Of a stretch of DNA of 37,819 bases, positions 1 to 5,712 are shown in pieces. Numbering within the stretch: the first letter of the stretch is position 1; the number at the start of each line of letters is the position of its first letter. The stretch is from a virus: IMG/VR virus record IMGVR_UViG_3300020034_000047, positions 1 to 37,819 of that record; one strand, written 5' to 3'. Position numbers and translations under genes: made by a program. Below the pieces are notes generated by a model, which was given only the letters and a program-made list of their open reading frames with translations, made no database searches and had not been told where the DNA came from.

Positions 1-155
1 GGTGGGCGGATATGTCCTGCGCGCAACACGAATCCCTAGACCAGATCTGTTCGAAGATCTCTAGGGCTGTCTCTGGTGAGCCTGCGTATGCAGACAATTG
101 GCTTGATATCGCCGGCTACGCCCGGCTTGTAGTTAAAGAATTAGAGCGAAAATGA
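1..155 (+). CDS. DUF6378-like phage protein, 5' partial
   Basis: The reading frame (codons from position 3) is open to the left window edge, so the gene probably starts outside the window. The C-terminal part reads ADNWLDIAGYARLV, which matches the ending of the DUF6378 family of small phage proteins (typically D-x-W-x-DIAGYA). An internal ATG at 12 would give 47 aa, but the residues before it (W-A-D) also fit the family, so I favour truncation. The stop overlaps the next start (ATGA), indicating translational coupling. Function of the family is unknown. It is likely continuous with the early operon at the right end of the window. Confidence 0.55.
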   Translation, partial: WADMSCAQHESLDQICSKISRAVSGEPAYADNWLDIAGYARLVVKELERK

Positions 156-334
156 AGACCATCAAATATGAACTGTCCCTTGCTGAAGATGCTCACTTGG
201 TTACGACACTTGAGGGATGCCTGACTGAACTAGAGGCACTAATGACGGATGTGTCCTGGTATTCGACGGAGCTCACCGAGCGAATAGAGACGTGTCTCTT
301 GATGCTCGAGAGCCACCGAGAAGCGAATGAGTAG
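152..334 (+). CDS. hypothetical small acidic protein
   Basis: 60 aa, overlapping the upstream stop by ATGA and the downstream metallophosphoesterase start by 8 nt, so it is part of a tightly coupled operon. It is rich in Leu and Glu and probably entirely helical (LAEDAHLVTTLEGCL, ELTERIETCLLMLE). No motif recognised. The coupling on both sides supports it being a real gene. Confidence 0.55.
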   Translation: MKTIKYELSLAEDAHLVTTLEGCLTELEALMTDVSWYSTELTERIETCLLMLESHREANE

Positions 335-1001
335 GGTACTAGTCATCCCCGATTTACAACTGCCCTTCCAGCATAAGCGGGCCTTAGATTTTCTACAGCG
401 TACCCAGGAGCAATATAAGTGTGAAGAAGTCATCTGCGTTGGCGACGAGTGGGATCTCGCGGCTCTCTCCAAGTATCCGAAAGACCCTAACGGTATGTCT
501 GCGGGGGACGAGTTGCGAGCTGCTAGACGAGCTACGCGACCTTTTGCCGCCGCGTTTCCTAAGCTCCGGATCTGCGAGAGCAATCATCGTCAACGCCTAT
601 ATAAAAGAGCTTTCGAGGCGGGCATCCCGGAACAGTATCTAGCTAACACTAACGAGTACATGGATGTTCCTAAGACCTGGCGGTGGGCGTTCCAGTGGAC
701 TCAGGACGGGGTTGTCTATGAGCACGGAGACCGCGGCAAGCCGGTAGCCCTCGTGGATGCTAACGGCGCCTCCACCGTGTTCGGTCACCATCACACAGAA
801 GCGGGTATCTGGTATGTGACTCGCCAAGGATCGAGCCGATTCGCCCTGAACGTCGGATGCCTTATTGACCTGAACGCCTACGCCTTCAAATACGCAGTCT
901 TGGCAAAGCGCAAGCCTGTTCTCTCTTGTGCCGTCATTCTTGACGGATTGCCCATAATTATACCAATGCGAGTCGATTCGCTAGGACGCTATATCCCATG
1001 A
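327..1001 (+). CDS. calcineurin-like metallophosphoesterase
   Basis: 224 aa. The metal-binding signature of the calcineurin-like phosphoesterase fold is present in order: D9-x-Q11 (phage versions often have Gln where the usual motif is DxH), GDEWD at 39-43, N86-H87 in ESNHRQR, H133 in YEHGD and GHHH at 153-156. Known relatives in phages are annotated as phosphoesterases or putative nucleases; the substrate is not known. It sits in the early operon, probably following DNA polymerase across the window junction, so a role in nucleic-acid metabolism is plausible but inferred. Start and stop overlap both neighbours (8 nt and ATGA). Confidence 0.85.
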   Translation: MSRVLVIPDLQLPFQHKRALDFLQRTQEQYKCEEVICVGDEWDLAALSKYPKDPNGMSAGDELRAARRATRPFAAAFPKLRICESNHRQRLYKRAFEAGIPEQYLANTNEYMDVPKTWRWAFQWTQDGVVYEHGDRGKPVALVDANGASTVFGHHHTEAGIWYVTRQGSSRFALNVGCLIDLNAYAFKYAVLAKRKPVLSCAVILDGLPIIIPMRVDSLGRYIP

Positions 1002-1159
1002 TTTCCAAGATCCTATTTCACCTGTACGCAATAGCGGCTCTCTCTCTATTCGGCTTGTTCGTATACGACGAAATCGCCTACAACCATGTCATGTTCGAGA
1101 TTGCCAAGGCGCAAGCAAGTGCTCTCATTGTGCTTGTCCAGAAGTTCGTAGGTGCGTGA
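998..1159 (+). CDS. small membrane protein (single helix)
   Basis: 53 aa: starts MISKILFHLYAIAALSLFGL, giving a hydrophobic helix at about residues 4-23, followed by an amphipathic C-terminal half. ATGA overlap with the upstream stop and TGATG overlap with the downstream start argue for genuine translation. No family recognised; the function is unknown. Confidence 0.5.
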   Translation: MISKILFHLYAIAALSLFGLFVYDEIAYNHVMFEIAKAQASALIVLVQKFVGA

Positions 1160-1416
1160 TGAAAATAGAACTGGTGACCTGGAATGACGCTGGCAGCAAT
1201 GAAGCTGACCTTAGCTGGGCGGCTACTGGCGAAGAAGGAGAAGACGAGGATATAGTGATTCGTTCTGTAGGGTGGATCGTAAAAGAGACGGCTAAGTATC
1301 TAACTCTAGCCATGGATCTGTCTGACGATGGCCAGACGCATTCCCGCAGCCGTATACCCATAGGGATGATTGTCGGCCGGGAGATACTTTTCGAAGACAA
1401 GAAAAAGCCCGCATAA
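1159..1416 (+). CDS. hypothetical protein, last gene of the early operon
   Basis: 85 aa beginning MKIELVTWNDAG. A GTG three bases upstream (1156) is an alternative start, but the ATG gives the TGATG overlap typical of this operon. The middle is acidic (EEGEDED) and the C-terminal part, with RSRIPIGMIVGREILFED, looks like a small beta fold. No domain identified. It is immediately followed by an intrinsic terminator, marking the end of rightward transcription. Confidence 0.55.
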   Translation: MKIELVTWNDAGSNEADLSWAATGEEGEDEDIVIRSVGWIVKETAKYLTLAMDLSDDGQTHSRSRIPIGMIVGREILFEDKKKPA

Positions 1417-1423
1417 AGCGGGC
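1401..1423 (-). terminator. intrinsic terminator for leftward late transcripts
   Basis: Stem GCCCGC (1407-1412) pairs with GCGGGC (1418-1423) around a 5-nt loop. Read on the minus strand it is followed by TTTTTC, so it fits a rho-independent terminator just beyond the Rz stop. It overlaps the 3' end of the convergent plus-strand gene. Confidence 0.65.
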
Positions 1424-1440
1424 CTTAGTTCAAACTTGAT

Positions 1441-1463
1441 AGGGCCCGTAGAGGCCCTTTTTT
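1441..1463 (+). terminator. intrinsic terminator for the rightward early operon
   Basis: Stem AGGGCC (1441-1446) and GGCCCT (1453-1458), 6-nt loop, followed by a T run to 1463. It reads on the plus strand and its T tract overlaps the stop codon of the opposing Rz gene at 1462-1464. Confidence 0.75.
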
Positions 1464-1932
1464 AATGCTTGCCGTTCAGTTCGTCCACCAAGATATTAAC
1501 CGTGTCTACGAGTGCGGCTATTTGGGCGTCATCGTTCGAGAGCAACGTGAGGATGGGGCCTGTAGGATCAAAGCCCCCGCTTGGCACGATTGGGTCTTTA
1601 CTAGGATCTTCGGGTCTATCTTGGGCGGTCTTCGGTTCGACTGGGGAAGATTGCTTGTTGCACACGAGGCTACCAGTAGAAGCAATGGGAGGGAGAGAAA
1701 TGTACTTTTCATAGACCTTACCTACGTTTAATTCTTGGATATCAGCAAGACTCTCGGAAGCTTTGTTCAGGGCTGTAGCCGCCGCCTGTAATGCGGCGTT
1801 CTTAGCCTCTACTTTGGCGGCTCCTACGTGCCGCTCGTGAACCGTGTAACTTAAGAACAGCCCAACAAGCAGAGCTATGACCGCTGCGTACAGATAATCC
1901 TTAATAGGAATAAGTTTAAGGAGTGCCAACAT
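1462..1932 (-). CDS. Rz: inner-membrane spanin subunit (i-spanin, Rz-like)
   Basis: 156 aa with an N-terminal signal anchor (DYLYAAVIALLVGLFLSY) and then a periplasmic Ala/Glu-rich helical stretch (KVEAKNAALQAAATALNKA), the classic Rz layout. With Rz1 it would span the periplasm and fuse inner and outer membranes in the last lysis step. An upstream ATG at 1953 adds seven residues; I prefer 1932 because AAAGGA lies 9 nt before it. The start overlaps the 3' end of the holin gene. The C-terminal half is extended and Pro-rich because it also encodes Rz1 in another frame. Identification rests on topology, context and the nested Rz1. Confidence 0.8.
   Translation of the reverse strand: MLALLKLIPIKDYLYAAVIALLVGLFLSYTVHERHVGAAKVEAKNAALQAAATALNKASESLADIQELNVGKVYEKYISLPPIASTGSLVCNKQSSPVEPKTAQDRPEDPSKDPIVPSGGFDPTGPILTLLSNDDAQIAALVDTVNILVDELNGKH
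1518..1712 (-). CDS. Rz1: outer-membrane spanin lipoprotein (o-spanin, Rz1-like), nested in Rz
   Basis: 64 aa read in a different frame entirely inside the Rz gene. It starts MKSTFLSLPLLLLVASC: a lipoprotein signal peptide with lipobox V-A-S-C and lipidated Cys17. The mature part is short and contains Pro-rich stretches (RRPPKIDPK), as known o-spanins do. The embedded arrangement matches lambda and P22 Rz/Rz1. The protein would sit in the outer membrane and bind the C-terminus of the i-spanin. Confidence 0.8.
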   Translation of the reverse strand: MKSTFLSLPLLLLVASCATSNLPQSNRRPPKIDPKILVKTQSCQAGALILQAPSSRCSRTMTPK

Positions 1933-2137
1933 CTTCTGTATTCCTTTGTGCATTCAACCATCCGACCGATGCCACGACCAGTCCGAATATGAAGAGGATC
2001 AAGGGGCGGTGCTTCTCAGGGATAAGGTCACGGATCTGATCAAAGCTAAGCTGAATAGTGGATAGCAGCATAGCCAGGTACCCTAAAAGGCGGGTTCGGT
2101 GGTCTTTCAGCCAAGCGAAGGCTTTACACAAGAGCAT
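1916..2137 (-). CDS. holin candidate (two transmembrane helices)
   Basis: 73 aa. Two hydrophobic helices, about residues 16-32 (RLLGYLAMLLSTIQLSF) and 45-62 (PLILFIFGLVVASVGWL), are joined by a charged linker, and the N-terminus is positively charged. Size and topology match class II holins, which form inner-membrane holes that release endolysin. It overlaps the end of the endolysin gene by 14 nt and the start of Rz, completing an endolysin-holin-Rz/Rz1 order. No sequence family was recognised, so the call rests on topology and position. An in-frame ATG within the first helix (codon 22) could give a shorter product. Confidence 0.7.
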   Translation of the reverse strand: MLLCKAFAWLKDHRTRLLGYLAMLLSTIQLSFDQIRDLIPEKHRPLILFIFGLVVASVGWLNAQRNTEDVGTP

Positions 2138-2576
2138 TGCCGTAAGTTCCGGTCAGAAGTTGATTAGCTATTCGATTAGACCTAGTTGGGCCTACCTGAC
2201 GAGCCCACAGGCTCGCTAGGAGGTTATCGTGGACAGCCTGCCACTGCTGGGTAGCCATGGCGTTACGGGTGCGTATAAACGTCTTATAGCCCCCCAAGCC
2301 CATGTTATAGACGAGCTCTATAACCGCATCTTGCCTGGCGGGGGTTCCAAGGCGTAGCCACTCAGCTAAGGGAGTGCATTCTAGTAGGGCGGAGTTTAGG
2401 TCTATTTCAAGTAAAGCCACAGCGTAGTCGGGCGTTATAGTATAGCCCGTCCAGTCATGCCCTTCGGCCAGCTTGTGGCCGTATCCTACCGTCCAGAAGC
2501 CTAGGGTATCTTTGTATGCAGTTAATCGAAACCCCTCCGCCTTCTTGACATTGGCTATAAGTTCTTTCGAGATCAT
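2124..2576 (-). CDS. endolysin, T4-type lysozyme (GH24)
   Basis: 150 aa. The N-terminal segment contains the T4 lysozyme catalytic triad with exact spacing: E14-x8-D23-x5-T29, in EGFRLTAYKDTLGFWTVGYG. The rest fits the muramidase fold (LVYNMG, and R-NRIANQLLTG near the end). It hydrolyses the MurNAc-GlcNAc bond of peptidoglycan. There is no signal peptide or SAR helix, so export depends on a canonical holin, presumably the adjacent gene. Length is normal for the family. Confidence 0.92.
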   Translation of the reverse strand: MISKELIANVKKAEGFRLTAYKDTLGFWTVGYGHKLAEGHDWTGYTITPDYAVALLEIDLNSALLECTPLAEWLRLGTPARQDAVIELVYNMGLGGYKTFIRTRNAMATQQWQAVHDNLLASLWARQVGPTRSNRIANQLLTGTYGNALV

Positions 2577-2578
2577 TA

Positions 2579-2809
2579 TTAATGCCGCCCAAGCGCCCAG
2601 GTAATCAACGAAGTGATTCCTGCCGTGATGGCGGCGACCACGGAGCCTATAGCCAGCAACGTCTTAAGTGAGCCCCTCGACATGGCGATGGTCTCAACTA
2701 AAGTATCAATCTTTACTTCCATACGCTCAAGACGCGTTTCGGTAGAATCCATGCGCGTCTTAAGCTCCCCGATCTCTCGGTTCAGTGCGTTGTTGGTTAC
2801 GGATGCCAT
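2579..2809 (-). CDS. XhlA-like coiled-coil membrane protein of the lysis cassette
   Basis: 76 aa: an amphipathic coiled coil over residues 10-45 (REIGELKTRMDSTETRLERM) followed by one C-terminal transmembrane helix (LLAIGSVVAAITAGITSLI). This is the layout of haemolysin XhlA-type phage proteins that work with holins or endolysins. The start overlaps the stop of the tail fibre gene (TAATG) and the endolysin follows after 2 nt, so it belongs to the lysis cassette. It could instead be a pinholin or antiholin; the exact role is not shown by the sequence. Confidence 0.6.
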   Translation of the reverse strand: MASVTNNALNREIGELKTRMDSTETRLERMEVKIDTLVETIAMSRGSLKTLLAIGSVVAAITAGITSLITWALGRH

Positions 2810-4332
2810 TAGGAAACGGCTCCAAGGACGTTCGGGGAGCCGGAGCCGCTAACGAAGGTAGCTGCACCGCCGTTCAGAGCTATGGCCTTACCGGCTGCGC
2901 CGCCAGCGCTGAATGCGCCGAAGTGACCTACGGTTGTAGTTGCGGGATTAGTCCCAGTGGTTCCGGCTACGCCGTAGTTGCCACCAGCTCCGGCAGTGCC
3001 TACTTGGCCGAAGCCGCTTGATGTGCCCGTGCCGGCCGCTCCGCCAGTTCCGTTGATGCCAGGCGATCCCGGAACGCCGTTCGTGGCAATAGTCGATCCA
3101 CCAGAGATGAATACTCCGGTAGCTCCTGCTCCCCCCTTACCTCCCCCTGCTCCGCCGCCGGCTCCTGCGCCGTTACCTAAGCCGTTGCCGGATGGGTTGC
3201 CATCGAATGCACCACTACCCCCACCTCCACCGCCCCCGCCCCATATGTGGCCGGCAGCGTTCGTGATATTGAATGTGATGCCCGTACCTGGGCCATTGAT
3301 CGCGGGGCCACCCGCACCAGCAAGGTTCGCTGAGTTATTGGTTGCTCCGGACCCAGGGAAGTTAGCAATAGCGCCGTTGGCGCCGTCCCCCCCTCTACCT
3401 ATAATATAGCCATTATTGATTAAGTTTATAGTAGAACCGGAGGGCAAGCCGGACATATCCATTGCCGAAATCGACGTATCCGTAGCAGAGATCACTATGC
3501 CAGGACCGACGTTGACCGTTGCGGTTAGGGGCGATGCCGGATTACCTAGGGCTGCGAACAGATTAAAGTTGCTCGCATTGCCTTGTATAACTATCTGAGT
3601 CCCGGTAGTAGATCCTATGAAGTGCCCGACCACAAACTTATTCAAGGCTGCGTTATACTTCAATAAGAATCTATCTACGCCACCACCTACGGTGGATAGA
3701 AGAGGCGGAGTGCCACCCTCGAACAAGAAGATTGCGTTCCACGTGACAGTGCGATTACCTGAACCATCCTGCACAACCAAAAGATCAATCTGTTGACCAT
3801 CGGCTGGATTGATTGGCGCTCCCATCGTTATGTTGCCCGTGAGGGTCAATATCTGAGAGTCGCCAGATTGGCAGTTGATTATCGTGTTTGATGCGAACGT
3901 CGCGGTGGCGTATGGGTACGCATTCGTTACACCAGTGTATGTATTCTGAACTACAGTCCCGGCGCTTATTTCAGCCGCGGTGCGGGATTGCCTAGCGTAG
4001 TTTATGCCAGGGATACCATTAAGGGTCGTAGCGTTAACCGTAGCGGCATTAGTGCCGCCTGGGATTTGATCTACTGACCAGATCTGATTGCCTAGAGAAT
4101 CCTGTAGCGTGAGCTTATACGTGAGTCCGGTGGCGAGCCAAACGTTGGCTTCGCCTCGAGCATTCAATATTATCGGGTTCGTATTAGGAGTCGTGCCGGT
4201 AGAGTCCGGGTATGTGGCTTGCGGTGTACTTGAACCAGCAATGAATGAGAACAGACGCCCGTTGTTTAACGGTGCTCCATTATTGTCGAACGCTTTGAAT
4301 ACTGGATCAGGGGCAAGAGCTACGGAGGTCAT
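2809..4332 (-). CDS. tail fibre / receptor-binding protein with glycine-rich tip
   Basis: 507 aa. Residues 10-95 form a putative virion-attachment domain (FDNNGAPLNNGRLFSF, NARGEANVWL) shared with the next gene upstream. The middle has a beta-rich fibre module (about 160-240). The C-terminal third is very glycine-rich, with an 8-Gly run in a segment GGGGGGGGSGAFDG and repeats such as GAGAGGGAGGG, and ends FVSGSGSPNVLGAVS. Gly-rich C-terminal tips occur in receptor-recognising adhesins and fibres of other phages, so this end probably contacts the host surface. Overlaps its paralogue by ATGA and the lysis gene by TAATG. Confidence 0.75.
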   Translation of the reverse strand: MTSVALAPDPVFKAFDNNGAPLNNGRLFSFIAGSSTPQATYPDSTGTTPNTNPIILNARGEANVWLATGLTYKLTLQDSLGNQIWSVDQIPGGTNAATVNATTLNGIPGINYARQSRTAAEISAGTVVQNTYTGVTNAYPYATATFASNTIINCQSGDSQILTLTGNITMGAPINPADGQQIDLLVVQDGSGNRTVTWNAIFLFEGGTPPLLSTVGGGVDRFLLKYNAALNKFVVGHFIGSTTGTQIVIQGNASNFNLFAALGNPASPLTATVNVGPGIVISATDTSISAMDMSGLPSGSTINLINNGYIIGRGGDGANGAIANFPGSGATNNSANLAGAGGPAINGPGTGITFNITNAAGHIWGGGGGGGGSGAFDGNPSGNGLGNGAGAGGGAGGGKGGAGATGVFISGGSTIATNGVPGSPGINGTGGAAGTGTSSGFGQVGTAGAGGNYGVAGTTGTNPATTTVGHFGAFSAGGAAGKAIALNGGAATFVSGSGSPNVLGAVS

Positions 4333-5288
4333 GCTATTTTGTACACAATGGTTGTGCCTTGGCTGACTGCCGCTTCGCCTATGCCTTTGGTTCCGGTTGC
4401 GGTCCAGCCGGTACTTACCCCGTTCTTAGAGAACGAGAAACTTGCTTTACCGAATGTGCCCAGAGCTACAGATCCTATTTGCGCGTAAATACTTGCACCG
4501 TTATCCTGCATTGCAGGCATGGATATATAAGAAGTAGCACCGGCTGTAGGGGCTATGGGAGAGGCGTTGCCCGTAGCCGCACTGAAAGAAACGGAGTTCG
4601 AAGTACCGGAGATCTTGGGTATACGAAGCGTCACAACATCGCCAACGATTGTGTACGAAGCGACTGTGGTAACAGTTCCGACTACCCCGCCTAAAGTGAG
4701 TGTCGTGGTTCCTTGCGTGATCGCAGGGGCTACACCGGAGCTAACTAGAAGCGCAGCGCCCCCCTTAATCAGTATCGTCGTAACCGATCCGCCAATGATC
4801 TGATTGGCGTTCAAGGCCGAGCCGTCTTGGTTCGTAAGATTGATTACGCCCAAACCGTTTATATTTATAGTAGAACTGCCGGTGTTAGTGTTGGCCGGAA
4901 TCCAGATTATGTATGTGCCGTCCACATAGGACGTGAAGGGGGCAACGAAGTTAAGGATGTATGCATTAGGGGTTCCGGTATCGACCCCGCCATACAGCGT
5001 AATGAGCTGACTGTTAACTACGTTATCTACTGTGTAGATCGTATTCCCTAGAGAGTCTTTTAGTAGAAATTTGTAAGCGACATTTGGTAAGACCCAAACG
5101 TTCGCCTCGCCCCTGGCGTTTAGCACTATGGGGTTGGTGTTAGGGGTAACCCCGGTTGAGTCCGTATAAGTGGCGACCGGCGTGGACGTGCCCGCCGAAA
5201 ACGTCGATAGCGTCCCATTTGAAAGGATCGCTCCGTTGTTATCGAAGAACTTTTGGACTAAAAGTGGCGAAAGTGAGGCAACGGTCAT
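4329..5288 (-). CDS. second tail fibre protein sharing the attachment domain
   Basis: 319 aa. The first ~95 residues are clearly paralogous to the neighbouring fibre: both contain FDNNGA, STPxATYxDSTGxTPNTNPI, LNARGEANVW and KDSLGN/QDSLGN followed by VD. After that the proteins diverge; here the sequence is a beta-rich stalk with a C-terminal region resembling a fibre-end beta-sandwich (SYISMPAMQDNG, VALGTFGKASFSFSKNGVSTGW). With its own distal domain it may give a second receptor specificity or act as an adaptor for the other fibre. It overlaps the downstream gene by ATGA. The tail-protein assignment rests on the shared domain and the position after the ejection genes. Confidence 0.7.
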   Translation of the reverse strand: MTVASLSPLLVQKFFDNNGAILSNGTLSTFSAGTSTPVATYTDSTGVTPNTNPIVLNARGEANVWVLPNVAYKFLLKDSLGNTIYTVDNVVNSQLITLYGGVDTGTPNAYILNFVAPFTSYVDGTYIIWIPANTNTGSSTININGLGVINLTNQDGSALNANQIIGGSVTTILIKGGAALLVSSGVAPAITQGTTTLTLGGVVGTVTTVASYTIVGDVVTLRIPKISGTSNSVSFSAATGNASPIAPTAGATSYISMPAMQDNGASIYAQIGSVALGTFGKASFSFSKNGVSTGWTATGTKGIGEAAVSQGTTIVYKIA

Positions 5289-5313
5289 GTTTTTATATAG
5301 ATTCTAGTATAAT
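5285..5313 (+). promoter_or_regulatory. sigma70-type promoter for the antisense lipoprotein gene
   Basis: A perfect TATAAT lies at 5308-5313 on the plus strand, in an AT-rich gap between opposing genes; the -35 region (about 5285-5290, TCATGT) is poor. It would start transcription near 5320, some 30 nt before the lipoprotein ATG. Confidence 0.5.
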
Positions 5314-5349
5314 ATTAAGGCGTGGTTAAAACTTAAGGAGGAGACGCCG

Positions 5350-5583
5350 ATGAAATTTCTTACAGGAATTGTGATTCTGTCCACGCTTCTTGGTGGTTGC
5401 GCGACTTGCCGTGAGCACCCGGTAGCCTGTTCAATGATTGGAGCCTTAGTCGTTGGTTCTGTTGCGGCAACCATCGCGAGCCAACATGAACACACTACTA
5501 TTCCTAAAGCGCAAGATCTGTGCGGACCTACCGCACCCAACCGCGCTAATGGTATTATTGGGTCGTGCGTTGGCCAGCATTAA
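5350..5583 (+). CDS. small lipoprotein, opposite to the late operon
   Basis: 77 aa starting MKFLTGIVILSTLLGGC: a lipoprotein signal peptide with lipobox L-G-G-C and Cys17 as the lipidation site. The mature part has more Cys residues (CATC, VAC, LC, SC) and a Gly/Ala/Val-rich helix (SMIGALVVGSVAATIAS). The Shine-Dalgarno AAGGAGGA precedes the ATG by about 8 nt. It is encoded on the strand opposite the surrounding late genes with its own promoter-like -10, a moron-type arrangement. Phage lipoproteins of this kind sometimes alter the lysogen surface or block superinfection, but nothing here proves that. Confidence 0.7.
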   Translation: MKFLTGIVILSTLLGGCATCREHPVACSMIGALVVGSVAATIASQHEHTTIPKAQDLCGPTAPNRANGIIGSCVGQH

Positions 5584-5601
5584 ACTAAGGGAGTAGCTAC
5601 C

Positions 5602-5712
5602 GTGGCTTGGATATTCTTTCTAGGACTGATTGCTATAATGGTTGTTAAGCCTAAGACCTGCTGGGTCTTAGTGCCCTTGGGCTTAGTAATAGCTTTCGGA
5701 GCGTTTGCCTAA
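5602..5712 (+). CDS. 36-aa hydrophobic peptide downstream of the lipoprotein
   Basis: GTG start 18 nt after the lipoprotein stop, preceded by AAGGGAG. The peptide is almost wholly hydrophobic: VAWIFFLGLIAIMVV, a short KPKTCW turn, then VLVPLGLVIAFGAFA, which looks like two short membrane helices. It ends overlapping (4 nt) the stop of the convergent ejection-protein gene. Probably co-transcribed with the lipoprotein as a two-gene island. No family recognised. Confidence 0.5.
   Translation: MAWIFFLGLIAIMVVKPKTCWVLVPLGLVIAFGAFA

Noticed and set aside
2978-3409. 143-aa proline-rich plus-strand frame
   Set aside because: It is the antisense image of the Gly-rich fibre repeats (GGN read backwards as NCC), not a gene.
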